Assembly (NCBI GenBank): GCA_031177685.1
Contig: JAPSGI010000002.1
Coordinates: 186,001 to 250,000, forward strand
Direction: 5' to 3'
DNA: 64,000 nucleotides
From: Solirubrobacteraceae bacterium
Lineage (GTDB): Bacteria; Actinomycetota; Thermoleophilia; Solirubrobacterales; Solirubrobacteraceae
Shown here: positions 36,918-45,622 of the stretch, one piece after another
Position numbering within the stretch: the stretch's first letter is position 1
How the letters are laid out: each line of letters begins with the position of its first letter
Program-made: the position numbers and the translations under genes
The notes under the pieces: model-generated
What the model saw: only the letters and a program-made list of their open reading frames with translations
Databases searched by the model: none
What the model was told of the DNA's origin: nothing

Positions 36918-38159
36918 CTAGGCGGCTCGGCGGGCCCGCGCGGCACGGGCGGGCGCCTCGATGGCCTCCACGCGGGCGAAGAAGCGCTGCAGCAGGCCCG
37001 CGGTCTGCTCCGGGCGCTCGACCTGCGGCGCGTGGCCGCAGGCGTCGATGACGATCTGCTCGGCCGCGGGCAGCCATTCGGACACGTGGCGCGAGAAGCC
37101 CGGGGGGATCAGCCGGTCGTGCGAGCTCCACACGAACAGGGCGGGTCGGCTCAGCTCGCTCAGGCGCGGATAGAAGCCCTTGTCCCCGAACGGCGTGTCG
37201 AGGTAGACGTTGCGCGCCGAGGACAGGAAGGCGAGGCGGGCGCCCGCCGAGCCGTAGATGCGCTGGAACTCGTCGACCACGATGTCGGCCACGCTGGGAT
37301 CGAGCACGCTGGGATCCGCGAACAGGTCCATCAGCTGGCGCTCGACGGTGCCGCGGGCGAAGCGGTGGGGCAGGATGCCCAGCTCGGGGCGCAGGAGCCG
37401 CACGATGGGATGCAGGCCGCGTTTGACGAAGGCCACGGCGGGACACAGCAGCCCCAGGCCGGTCACGCGCTCGGGCGCGGCGAGCCCCACCTCGATCGCC
37501 ACGCGGCCCCCGAGCGAGTTGCCGACGACGTGCGCGCGCTCGATCTCCAGCGCGTCCATCCAGCCCAGCACGTGGCGCGCGAACCAGGGCGCGTCGTAGG
37601 GGGCGGTGAGCGGCTTGTCGGAGGAGCCGAACCCCGGCAGGTCGATCGCGTGGACGCGGTAGCGGCGGGCGAGGATCGCCGCGGTCTCGAAGAACGAGGC
37701 CTTGGTCGCGCCCAGGCCGTGGATCAGCAGCATGTCGCGGCCCTCGCCGAGCGTCAGCGTCGAGATGCGCCGGCGCCCCACGCGCACGTCGTGCACGCGC
37801 TGGCGCGGCTCGCGGCCGTTGGGGAGGCGGAACAGACCCTCGAAGGCCACGGCGAGGTCGAGGTTGCCGCGGGCGTACAGCAGCCGCTGCGAGAAGGCCT
37901 CGATGCCGGACAGCTCGCCCTCGCGCAGGCGCAGCCACGTCTCGGAGTCCGTCCCGATCGTCACGTCCGGTTGGCGGCTGGTCCCGCCCTTGCGCACGCG
38001 GGCGCCGTGCGGCGTGGCGCGGACTTCCCACTGGTGCCCTACGTCGGCCAGGCGGATGTGGAACGTCGCGTCGAAGCCGGGGTCCGCGCCGAGGTAGCGA
38101 TCCGGCAGCGACCGAAACGCCGCTTCGATCTGCGACAACCGACTTCCGTGGGAGTCCAT
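36918..38159 (-). CDS. SCP2-domain / alpha-beta hydrolase fusion
   Basis: 413 residues. Residues about 10-110 are an SCP2-like lipid-binding domain (FDATFHIRLADVGHQWEVRA, then QPDVTIGTDSETWLRL). Residues about 135-400 are an alpha/beta hydrolase with LLIHGLGATKASF, nucleophile elbow VVGNSLGGRVA, acid VWSSHDRLIPP and His in DACGHAPQVERP, so the triad Ser-Asp-His is complete. The two domains together suggest lipid presentation and hydrolysis, which is inference. ATG at 38159; a TTG at 38204 would add 15 residues. First gene of the operon, divergent from cysS with 86 bases between. Confidence 0.86.
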   Translation of the reverse strand: MDSHGSRLSQIEAAFRSLPDRYLGADPGFDATFHIRLADVGHQWEVRATPHGARVRKGGTSRQPDVTIGTDSETWLRLREGELSGIEAFSQRLLYARGNLDLAVAFEGLFRLPNGREPRQRVHDVRVGRRRISTLTLGEGRDMLLIHGLGATKASFFETAAILARRYRVHAIDLPGFGSSDKPLTAPYDAPWFARHVLGWMDALEIERAHVVGNSLGGRVAIEVGLAAPERVTGLGLLCPAVAFVKRGLHPIVRLLRPELGILPHRFARGTVERQLMDLFADPSVLDPSVADIVVDEFQRIYGSAGARLAFLSSARNVYLDTPFGDKGFYPRLSELSRPALFVWSSHDRLIPPGFSRHVSEWLPAAEQIVIDACGHAPQVERPEQTAGLLQRFFARVEAIEAPARAARARRAA

Positions 38160-38245
38160 CCCTGACACGGCCCATGAAGGGTATAGGTCCGGGCGGCGAT
38201 CCAAAGCAGCCGAATCGCCGCAGTTTGCGGGTAGGGTGGCGCGCG

Positions 38246-39595
38246 ATGCGGCCGATCTCCCTGCACGACACGCTCTCGGGGCGCCGGCGGCCGCTGGAGC
38301 CGCGCGAGCCGGGGAAGGTCGGCATCTACGCCTGCGGGCCGACGGTCTACGGCCGCATACACGTCGGCAACGCCCGCCCGTACGTCGTCTTCATGGTCCT
38401 CAAGCGCTTCCTGGAGCACGAGGGGCTGGCCACCACGCTGGTCGTGAACGTCACCGACGTCAACGACAAGATCTACGACGCCGCCCGCACACAGGGCGTT
38501 CCCAGCGCCCGGCTGGCGCAGGAGATGACCGCCGCCTACGTGGCCGACACCGACGGCCTGGAACTGGGGCGCCCGGACCACGAGCCGCTCGCCTCGGAGA
38601 CGATCGGGCCGATCGTGGCGCTGATCGCGGACCTCATCGAGGCGGGGCACGCGTACGCCGCCGACGGCGACGTGTACTTCCGCGTGCGCTCCTACGACCG
38701 CTACGGCGAGCTCTCGCACCGCGACGTGGAGCAGATGGACCAGGGCGAGGGCGTGGAGGGCGCGGAGCGCAAGGAGGACCCGCTGGACTTCGCGCTGTGG
38801 AAGGCGCACAAGGAGGGTGAGGACACCTCGTGGGAGGCGCCGTGGGGACGGGGCCGGCCCGGCTGGCACATCGAGTGCTCGGCGATGGCGGAGGAGCTGC
38901 TCGGCGTGGGTTTCGAGATCCACGGGGGCGGCTCGGACCTCGTCTTCCCCCACCATGAGAACGAGGCGGCGCAGACGCGGGCGGCGCGCGGAGAGCCGCT
39001 CGCGCGGCTGTGGATGCACAACGGCATGGTGCAGATGGGCGAGGAGAAGATGGCCAAGTCGGTCGGCAACATCCGCCTGCTGCACGTCGCGCTGCAGCAG
39101 TTCGGGCGCGACGCGCTGGTGATGTACGTCCTCGGCGGCCATTACCGCCAGCCGCTGGCCTTCTCCGAGGAGCTGCTGGACGAGGCCGACCGCCGCGTCC
39201 AGCGCATCCGCGACGCCCTGCGCCGCGTGCAGCCGGGCCCCTCGCCGCCGGACATGGCGCCCCTGAAGGAGCGCTTCTTCGCCGCCCTGGCCGAGGACCT
39301 CAACACGCCGCAGGCTCTGGCCGCGCTGTTCGAATGGGTGCGCGAGGCCAACCGGCGGCCGGGCGTGGGAGACGCCGATCTGCGGGAGATGCTGGCGGTG
39401 CTGGGCTTCGAGCGCCTGGAGGCGGCGCGCGGTTCGGTCGATCCTGCGGCCGCGGAGCTGCTGGAGCAGCGCGAGGCGGCGCGCGCCGCGCGCGACTTCG
39501 AGCGCGCCGACCGGCTGCGCGACGAGCTCGGCGCGCTGGGCTGGGAGGTCCGCGACGGGCCGGACGGCGCCGAGCTGGTCCCTCGCGGCCGGTGA
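38246..39595 (+). CDS. cysS: Cysteinyl-tRNA synthetase
   Basis: 449 residues. The class I signature is YACGPTVYGRIHVGNAR and the KMSKS motif reads KMAKS (GEEKMAKSVGN). The zinc site residues are in CGP and WHIECSAMA plus the HHENE segment. TAGGGT ends eight bases before the ATG, consistent with leaderless transcription. It is part of the ispD-ispF-cysS-rlmB order shared with Bacillus. Confidence 0.96.
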   Translation: MRPISLHDTLSGRRRPLEPREPGKVGIYACGPTVYGRIHVGNARPYVVFMVLKRFLEHEGLATTLVVNVTDVNDKIYDAARTQGVPSARLAQEMTAAYVADTDGLELGRPDHEPLASETIGPIVALIADLIEAGHAYAADGDVYFRVRSYDRYGELSHRDVEQMDQGEGVEGAERKEDPLDFALWKAHKEGEDTSWEAPWGRGRPGWHIECSAMAEELLGVGFEIHGGGSDLVFPHHENEAAQTRAARGEPLARLWMHNGMVQMGEEKMAKSVGNIRLLHVALQQFGRDALVMYVLGGHYRQPLAFSEELLDEADRRVQRIRDALRRVQPGPSPPDMAPLKERFFAALAEDLNTPQALAALFEWVREANRRPGVGDADLREMLAVLGFERLEAARGSVDPAAAELLEQREAARAARDFERADRLRDELGALGWEVRDGPDGAELVPRGR

Positions 39596-39605
39596 GGGCC
39601 GGCAC

Positions 39606-40298
39606 GTGATCGTCTACGGGGCCAACCCCGTTCGCGAGGCGCTGCGCGGCCCGCGCGCGGTCGAGCGGGTGTGGGCGACGGAGCGGGTGGCGCGCGAGGC
39701 GTGGCTCCGGGACGCCCCGGTCGCGGTGGCCGACGTCGCGGAGATCCAGCAGCGCTGCGGGTCGGATGCGCACCAGGGCGTGTGCGCGAGCGCGGACCCC
39801 TACCGCTACGCCGATCCGGCGGCGCTGCTGGCGGGAGACGAGCCGCTCGTCGTGGCGCTGGACGAGGTGACGGATCCGCAGAACCTCGGCGCGATCTGCC
39901 GCACCGCCGAGGTGGCGGGCGCGACGGGCGTGGCGATCCCGCAGCGCCGCTCGGCCGAGGTCACGCCGGCCGTGTGCAAGGCGTCGGCGGGCGCGGTCGA
40001 GCATCTCGCCGTGGCGCGGGTGCCCAACCTCGCCGACTTCCTGTCCGACGCCAAGGCGGCCGGCTGCTGGTGCTACGGGGCCGACGCCGCGGCGACGGTG
40101 GGATACGACCAGCCCGACTTCCAGGGGGGCGTCGTCGTGGTCCTGGGCGCCGAGGGGAGGGGGCTGCGCCCCCGTGTCGCCGCCGCGTGCGACGAATTGC
40201 TCGCGATCCCGCGGCGCGGCCGGATCGAATCGCTCAACGTGAGCGCCGCCGCCGCCGTCCTGGTGTACGAGATCCTGCAGCGCCGCGGCGGGGCTTGA
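39606..40298 (+). CDS. rlmB: 23S rRNA Gm2251-type methyltransferase (TrmH/SpoU family)
   Basis: 230 residues. SPOUT methyltransferase with motif 1 ALDEVTDPQNLGAICRTAE, motif 2 VVLGAEGRGLRPRVAAACDE and motif 3 IPRRGRIESLNVSAAAAVLVYE, plus the N-terminal substrate-binding domain. GTG start ten bases after cysS. Position between cysS and sigH is the same as in Bacillus subtilis. Confidence 0.94.
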   Translation: MIVYGANPVREALRGPRAVERVWATERVAREAWLRDAPVAVADVAEIQQRCGSDAHQGVCASADPYRYADPAALLAGDEPLVVALDEVTDPQNLGAICRTAEVAGATGVAIPQRRSAEVTPAVCKASAGAVEHLAVARVPNLADFLSDAKAAGCWCYGADAAATVGYDQPDFQGGVVVVLGAEGRGLRPRVAAACDELLAIPRRGRIESLNVSAAAAVLVYEILQRRGGA

Positions 40299-40449
40299 CA
40301 GGACTCCATAACTGTGGGACCGTGCCCGCCACATAAGGTTGGACTCGAGGGTTATGGGACTTGAGAGTTCAGCGAGGGTGCGGCGCCAGGGGAGGTAGCG
40401 CGCCTAGAGCAGAACCGGGCGATTTGCTCGGGGAAAGGTCGTTCCGCTC
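40299..40449 (+). other. AT-richer leader upstream of sigH
   Basis: About 150 bases with lower GC than the neighbours. It holds an inverted repeat CCATAAC (40306-40312) / GTTATGG (40351-40357), and AGAGTTCAGC (40364-40373), a 10-base stretch also found near the start of the candidate RNA at 4544. A GGGGAAAGG-type ribosome site precedes the sigH ATG. A TTGACA at 40295-40300 overlaps the rlmB stop but has no convincing -10 partner. Confidence 0.45.
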
Positions 40450-41097
40450 ATGGCTCGTTTCTCCCCTAAGGCTCAAGCTGAAGGCCAGCTTGACGACGGT
40501 TATCTCATCGCGCTGGCCAAGCAGGGCAGCGCTCCGGCCTACGACGCGATCGTGCGGCGCTACTACGGATTCGTCCGGCTGAAGGCGTCGTCGTACTTCC
40601 TCGCGGGCGGGGATTCCGACGATCTCGTCCAGGAGGGCCTCGTCGGCCTCTACAAGGCCGTCCGCGACTACCGGACGGACCGCGAGTCCAGCTTCCGCAA
40701 CTTCGCGGAGCTGTGCATCACGCGCCAGATCATCACCGCGGTCAAGACCGCCTCGCGCAACAAGCACGTCCCGCTCAACCGCTACGTGTCGTTCTCCAAC
40801 AGCCCCGCCGGCGCGGCGGAGCCCGAGCCGACGCTCGACGAGATCCTGCCGGGTCCGACCGCGCACGACCCGATCAACGTGGCGATCTCCTCCGAGGAGC
40901 TGCGCGCGCTGATCGCCTGCCTGTCCACGGTGCTGTCCGAGCTGGAGTCGCGCGTGCTCGGCCTGTACCTCGACGGGCACTCCTACCAGGAGATCGGCGA
41001 GCAGATCGGATGCGAGGCCAAGACGGTGGACAACGCCCTGCAGCGCGTCAAGCGCAAGGTGGCGGCGCACCTGGACTCGCGGGCCGTGCCCGCGTAG
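40450..41097 (+). CDS. sigH: RNA polymerase sigma factor, SigH (sigma-30) type
   Basis: 215 residues. Region 2 (GGDSDDLVQEGLVGLYKAVRDY, then SFRNFAELCITRQIITAVKTA) and region 4 (SELESRVLGLYLDGHSYQEI, then KTVDNALQRVKRK) closely match Bacillus subtilis SigH, including the LCITRQIITA core. In Bacillus it starts the sporulation cascade and stationary-phase genes. It lies after rlmB exactly as in Bacillus, which supports orthology. Non-endospore-forming actinobacteria would use it for another transition; its targets are unknown. Confidence 0.93.
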   Translation: MARFSPKAQAEGQLDDGYLIALAKQGSAPAYDAIVRRYYGFVRLKASSYFLAGGDSDDLVQEGLVGLYKAVRDYRTDRESSFRNFAELCITRQIITAVKTASRNKHVPLNRYVSFSNSPAGAAEPEPTLDEILPGPTAHDPINVAISSEELRALIACLSTVLSELESRVLGLYLDGHSYQEIGEQIGCEAKTVDNALQRVKRKVAAHLDSRAVPA

Positions 41098-41127
41098 CCG
41101 CGGGCCGCTCGCTACGGTGTGCGCCGC

Positions 41128-41517
41128 ATGTCCACGCTCGCGGTCGTCATCGTCGTCGTAGTCGCCCTCCTGGCGCTCCTCGCGCTGGGCGGGATGGTGG
41201 CCAATGCGCGGCGCCGGCGGGCCCTGGAGCCGCGCCTGGAGGCCTCCCTGGACGAGGTCAACCAGCGCCTGGCCGCCGCCCACGCCGAAGACAAGGGCTG
41301 GGAGCCGGGCGCCCTGGAGGCGGCGGCGCGGGCCGCGTTCGCCGAGCGCCGCCCGGGCGAGGAGATCCGCGAGCAGGTCCTGGTCCAGGTGATCGACCGG
41401 CCGGGCACGGACGAGGACAAGGCGGTGTTCCGCTTCGGGACCGGCTCGGGCATCGCGTATCTGACCATGGGCCGGCGGGACGGAGCCTGGGTCGGCGAGC
41501 GGGTGGAGCCGGCCTGA
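41128..41517 (+). CDS. Small membrane-anchored protein
   Basis: 129 residues, not recognised. One N-terminal transmembrane segment (TLAVVIVVVVALLALLAL), a basic turn (NARRRRALEPRLEAS), then a soluble part of about 95 residues. TACGGT ends nine bases before the ATG. Its stop overlaps the apparent CTG start of nhaA (CTGA), so the two are probably translationally coupled. Confidence 0.65.
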   Translation: MSTLAVVIVVVVALLALLALGGMVANARRRRALEPRLEASLDEVNQRLAAAHAEDKGWEPGALEAAARAAFAERRPGEEIREQVLVQVIDRPGTDEDKAVFRFGTGSGIAYLTMGRRDGAWVGERVEPA

Positions 41518-43373
41518 ACCGGCCGGCCGCGGCCGGCCGCTTCTCGGGCCGCACGGCGTGGGCCCGCCAGATCGCCGCGCCGCTGCGGACGTTCCTGGAG
41601 ACGGAGACCGGCGGCGGGGTCGCAATCCTCGCCGCCGCGGTCGTCGCGCTGCTGTGGGCCAACCTCGCGGGCGACTCCTACGAGGACTTCTGGCACACCG
41701 CCGCGGCGCTGGAGGTCGGCGGGTGGCGGCTGGAGGAGGACCTGCGCCACTGGGTCAACGACGCGCTGATGGCGCTGTTCTTCCTGGTGATCGGCCTGGA
41801 GATCCGGCGCGAGCTGGACATGGGCGAGCTGCGCGAGCGCCGCCGGGTCGCGCTGCCGGTCGTGGCGGCGCTCGGCGGCATGGCGGCGCCGATCCTGATC
41901 TACGTGTCGGTGGTGGGGGGCAGCGCGTGGGGCGTGGTGATCGCCAGCGACACGGCGTTCGTGCTCGCGGTCCTGGCGGTGATGGGGCGCCGGACGCCGG
42001 TGCGCCTGCGCGTGTTCATGCTCACGCTGATGATCGTCGACGACGTCGCGGCGCTGCTGGTGATCGCCGCCGTCTACACCGTCGACCCGTCCGTGCTGTG
42101 GCTCGCCGTGGCGGTCGCGACGTTCGGGCTCGTGCTCGTGCTGCGCTGGGCGGGGGTCGGCCGCGGGCCGGTCTACGTGGCGGCCCGCGTGGGGCTGTGG
42201 CTCGCGGTGCGCGAGTCCGGGCTGCATCCGACGCTCGCGGGAGTCGCGCTGGGGCTGGCGGTGAGCGCGTACCCGCCCTCGCGGCGCGACCTGGCGCGGG
42301 CCGCGTCTTTGTGGCGGCGCTTCCGCGAGCAGCCGACGCCGGAGCTGGCGCGCTCGGTGCGCGCCGGGCTGAGCGGCGCGCTCTCGCCCAACGCGCGCCT
42401 GCAGTCGGTCCTGCACCCGTGGACGAGCTTCTTCGTCGTCCCGGTGTTCGCGCTGGCCAACGCGGGGGTGGCGCTGGACGGCGGCACGCTGGAGCGCGCG
42501 GCCGGCTCGACGCTGACGCTGGGGATCGTGGCGGCGCTCGTCGCGGGGAAGCTGTTCGGGATCTCGGGCGCCACGTGGCTGGCCAGCCGCGTCGGGCGCC
42601 TACCGATGACGGTCGGGCTGCCCTCGATCGTCGCGGCGGCGGGCGTGGCGGGGATCGGGTTCACGATCTCGCTGTTCGTCGCGGACCTCGCCTTCACCGG
42701 CGAGCGCCTGGAGGAGGCCAAGGCGGGAATCCTGGCGGCGTCGGTGCTGGCGGCGGGACTCGGCTGGCTGCTGTTCGGCGCGATCGCGCGGCTGCCGGAG
42801 GGGGTGCGGGCGCGTTCGGCGGCCGGCGAGCTGCCCTCGATCGAGGACCTCTCCGAGCCGGTGGATCCCCAGGTCGACCACGTCCGCGGTCCCGTCGACG
42901 CGCCCGTGACGCTGCTGGAGTACGGGGACTTCGAGTGCCCGTTCTGCGGCCGCGCCGAGCCGGTGATCCGCTCGCTGCTGGAGGAGTTCGGGTCCGAGCT
43001 GCGCTACGTGTTCCGCCACCTGCCGCTGCCAGACGTGCACGTGCACGCGGAGCTGGCGGCGCAGGCGGCCGAGGCGGCGGGCGCGCAGGGGCGCTTCTGG
43101 GAGATGCACGACCGCCTGTTCGAGCACCAGGACGACCTCGCGGCGCCCGCGCTGCTGGAGCACGCGGAGGCGCTGGGGCTCGACGTCGAGCGCTTCTGGG
43201 AGGACGTGCGCACGGGCGCGTTCGCCCGCCGCGTCGTCCGCGACGTGCGCAGCGCCGACGACAGCGGCGTCGCGGGCACGCCGACGTTCTTCGTCGACGG
43301 CCGCCGCCACCACGGCGCCTACGACCTCGACTCGCTCACCCGCGCCGTCCGCGCGGCCCACGCCGGACCCTAG
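41514..43373 (+). CDS. nhaA: NhaA Na+/H+ antiporter fused to DsbA-like thioredoxin domain, CTG start
   Basis: About 619 residues. Residues about 20-420 are NhaA with twelve predicted spans, including the LFFLVIGLEIRRE segment, the double-Asp site of LMIVDDVAALLVI, and the FALANAGVAL region. Residues about 445-615 are a DsbA/thioredoxin fold with CPFC (about 475) and the cis-Pro in AGTPTFFV. It exchanges Na+ for protons and carries an oxidoreductase domain of unknown partner, probably cytoplasmic. No ATG, GTG or TTG suits the N-terminus; CTG at 41514 overlaps the upstream stop and has GGTGGAG five bases before it. Confidence 0.88.
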   Translation: MNRPAAAGRFSGRTAWARQIAAPLRTFLETETGGGVAILAAAVVALLWANLAGDSYEDFWHTAAALEVGGWRLEEDLRHWVNDALMALFFLVIGLEIRRELDMGELRERRRVALPVVAALGGMAAPILIYVSVVGGSAWGVVIASDTAFVLAVLAVMGRRTPVRLRVFMLTLMIVDDVAALLVIAAVYTVDPSVLWLAVAVATFGLVLVLRWAGVGRGPVYVAARVGLWLAVRESGLHPTLAGVALGLAVSAYPPSRRDLARAASLWRRFREQPTPELARSVRAGLSGALSPNARLQSVLHPWTSFFVVPVFALANAGVALDGGTLERAAGSTLTLGIVAALVAGKLFGISGATWLASRVGRLPMTVGLPSIVAAAGVAGIGFTISLFVADLAFTGERLEEAKAGILAASVLAAGLGWLLFGAIARLPEGVRARSAAGELPSIEDLSEPVDPQVDHVRGPVDAPVTLLEYGDFECPFCGRAEPVIRSLLEEFGSELRYVFRHLPLPDVHVHAELAAQAAEAAGAQGRFWEMHDRLFEHQDDLAAPALLEHAEALGLDVERFWEDVRTGAFARRVVRDVRSADDSGVAGTPTFFVDGRRHHGAYDLDSLTRAVRAAHAGP

Positions 43374-43378
43374 ATTGT

Positions 43379-43409
43379 TGACTTAGCCGCCTATATCGCG
43401 GTCAAGTCA
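43379..43409. terminator. Hairpin between convergent genes with CTATATC loop
   Basis: TGACTT-AG-CCGC-CTATATC-GCGG-TC-AAGTCA: outer 6-bp stem, 2x2 internal loop, inner 4-bp stem. It lies between the nhaA stop and the histidine kinase stop (43402) and includes the kinase stop codon. It can act on both strands. A related hairpin is at 55393-55450 and a partial copy at 1-14. Confidence 0.6.
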
Positions 43410-44904
43410 CCAAAGCGCCCGGGAGGTCGGCGGTGGCGCGCGCGCCGCCGAGCGGCGACTCGTCGAGGCGCAGCGTGCCGCCGTGGCGCTCGGCCTGGGT
43501 GGCGGCGATCGCGAGCCCGAGGCCGGTCCCGGGCCCGTGCGCGTCACGGCCGCGGACGAAGCGCCCGAGCACCGCCTCGCGCTCGTCGGGCGGGATGCCC
43601 GGACCGTCGTCGTCCACGGCGATCCGCACGCCACCGCCGGGTAGGGACGCGACCGAGGCCCGGACGCGTCCGCCGGGCCGCCCGTGGCGCGCGGCGTTCT
43701 CGAGCAGGTTGTCGACGAGCATCCGCAGTCCTTCCGCGTCGCCGCGCACGACCGGTCCCGGCTCGGGCGCCTCGAGCGTCGCGCGCACGGCGGGATGCCG
43801 CGCCCGCACGCTCGCGAGCGCCGCGTCGACGAGCTCCGCCACGTCCACGTCCTCGGGCGCCACGGGCGCCCCCGCCTCACCCCGAGCGAGCGCCTGCAGC
43901 TGGTCGACCAGCGCCGCCAGCCGCCGCACGTCGGCCCGCGAAGCGTCGAGCGTCCCGGCGAACCCACTCCGAGCCACCCCCTGACCAGCCCCTGCCGTGC
44001 CCGGGCCCTCGGCCCCCAAAGTCGAAAGGTTCGCCTCCAGGCTCGTCAAGGGCGTGCGCAGCTCATGCCCGGCGTCGGCGGCGAAGCGACGGGCCGCGGC
44101 GAGCGCCGCCTCGCGCTCGGCGGCCGACGCGCCGATGCGCTCGAGCATCGCGTTGAGGTCGCCGGCCAGCTCGCGGACCTCGTCGGGGCCGTCGTCCGCG
44201 GGAACGCGGACGCTGAGGTCGGCGGTCTCCGCGACCCGGTCCGCCGCCGCGCGCAGCCGCGCCAGCGGAGCGAGCGCGAGGCGCACCAGCGCTCCCGCGG
44301 CCAGCGCCGTCCCGAGCAGCGCGAGCGCCGCGACGATCGCGACGATCCGCCGCAGCCGGCGCGCGCGGGCCTGGACCGTGTCCAGGCGCGTGGCGGCCTG
44401 CAGCGTCCCCCCGCGCGGCAGGTCGCGGGACACCGTGCGCCAGTCGTCGCCGCTCACCTCGACGGTCCGCGGTGGGCCCGAATCGACCAGCGGGAACTCG
44501 CGCGGGACCTCGGCTCCGGCGGACGCGACCGGCCCGAACGGCGAGACCGCGCGCACGAAGCGATCCGAGCCGGGGTCGAGCGGCCTCGACGGCATGCCGG
44601 CCGGCTCGATCGGCATCCGCCGCGGCGACCCGGAGCCCGGGTCGAACGGAGAGCCCGGCTCCCCACCCGGCTGCACCATCCCGGGCCTGCCGCCTTCCGG
44701 CGGCGCGAAGCGCGGCGGGCCCAGCGCGCGCAGCGCCGGTCCGCGGCGCGTCTGCACCAGGCGCTCGAGCTCGCGGTCGACGGCGTCGCGGTCGGAGCGC
44801 TCGGCCGCCACCACGACGGCGATCCCGCCCACCAGCAGCGCCGCGCCGACCGCCGCGACCGCGGCCGCCGTCACCCGGGCGGTCAGGCTGCCCGGGAGCC
44901 TCAT
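43402..44904 (-). CDS. Sensor histidine kinase
   Basis: 500 residues. Two membrane segments (about 7-30 and 185-205) enclose a Pro/Gly-rich extracytoplasmic region; then HAMP (about 205-260), the H-box ADAGHELRTPLTSLEANL with the phosphorylated His, the N-box DNLLENAARHG, and glycine-rich ATP motifs VDDDGPGIPP and GTGLGLAIAATQAE. Its ATG overlaps the regulator stop (ATGA), so they form one two-component operon. Signal unknown. Confidence 0.93.
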   Translation of the reverse strand: MRLPGSLTARVTAAAVAAVGAALLVGGIAVVVAAERSDRDAVDRELERLVQTRRGPALRALGPPRFAPPEGGRPGMVQPGGEPGSPFDPGSGSPRRMPIEPAGMPSRPLDPGSDRFVRAVSPFGPVASAGAEVPREFPLVDSGPPRTVEVSGDDWRTVSRDLPRGGTLQAATRLDTVQARARRLRRIVAIVAALALLGTALAAGALVRLALAPLARLRAAADRVAETADLSVRVPADDGPDEVRELAGDLNAMLERIGASAAEREAALAAARRFAADAGHELRTPLTSLEANLSTLGAEGPGTAGAGQGVARSGFAGTLDASRADVRRLAALVDQLQALARGEAGAPVAPEDVDVAELVDAALASVRARHPAVRATLEAPEPGPVVRGDAEGLRMLVDNLLENAARHGRPGGRVRASVASLPGGGVRIAVDDDGPGIPPDEREAVLGRFVRGRDAHGPGTGLGLAIAATQAERHGGTLRLDESPLGGARATADLPGALVT

Positions 44905-45590
44905 GTCCGCAGCGTGAACCCGACGCCGCGCACCGTGTGCACGATCCGCGGCTCGCCGCCGGACTCCAGCTTGCGGCGCAAATAGGAGACGAACACGTCC
45001 ACCACGTTGCCGTCCGTCTCCCAGTCGTAGCCCCACACCAGCTCGAGGAGCCGCTCGCGGGATAGGACGATCCCGGCGTTGCGCGCCAGCGCCTCCAGCA
45101 GGTCGAACTCGCGCCGGGTGAGTTCGAGGTCGCGCTCGCCGCGCCGCGCGGTGCGCGCCGCCGGGTCGACGACGAGGTCGCCGACCGACACCACCGCGGA
45201 CGGGTCGACGCCGTTGTCGCCGGCGCCCCGGCGCAGGAGTGCGTGCAGCCGCGCGACCAGCTCCTCGACCGCGAAGGGCTTGACGAGGTAGTCGTCCGCG
45301 CCCGCCTGCAGCCCGGCCACGCGGTCGGCCACCTCGTCGCGCGCCGACAGGATCAGGATCGGCGTGCGCACGCCGTCCGCGCGCAGTCGGGCGCAGACCG
45401 CACGCCCGTTGAGGTCGGGCATCGCCACGTCGAGCACGATCGCGGCGGGCGGGGACGCGGCCACCGAACCGAGCGCCGCCCGCCCACCGGCGGCGGTGGA
45501 CACGGCGAAGCCCTCGAGGCGCAGGGCGCGCTCGAGGGCCTCGCGGATGGCCGCGTCGTCGTCGACGACCAGGACCAGCGGCTGGCTCAC
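44901..45590 (-). CDS. OmpR-type response regulator
   Basis: 229 residues. The receiver domain (1-120) has the acidic DDD pocket, phospho-Asp in VLDVAMPDLNG, and the Lys in LVKPFAVEEL. The winged-helix DNA-binding domain (about 135-225) reads LTRREFDLLEALARNAGIVL and ends VRGVGFTLR. GTG at 45590. Upstream of it lies a secreted protein and downstream its kinase. Confidence 0.94.
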   Translation of the reverse strand: MSQPLVLVVDDDAAIREALERALRLEGFAVSTAAGGRAALGSVAASPPAAIVLDVAMPDLNGRAVCARLRADGVRTPILILSARDEVADRVAGLQAGADDYLVKPFAVEELVARLHALLRRGAGDNGVDPSAVVSVGDLVVDPAARTARRGERDLELTRREFDLLEALARNAGIVLSRERLLELVWGYDWETDGNVVDVFVSYLRRKLESGGEPRIVHTVRGVGFTLRT

Positions 45591-45622
45591 CGGCGCATCA
45601 TCCTCCGGCGGGCGGTCGGCGC

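Noticed and set aside
40295-40325. TTGACA as a -35 box for sigH
   Set aside because: It overlaps the rlmB stop and no -10 element lies at 16-18 bases, so the match is probably chance.
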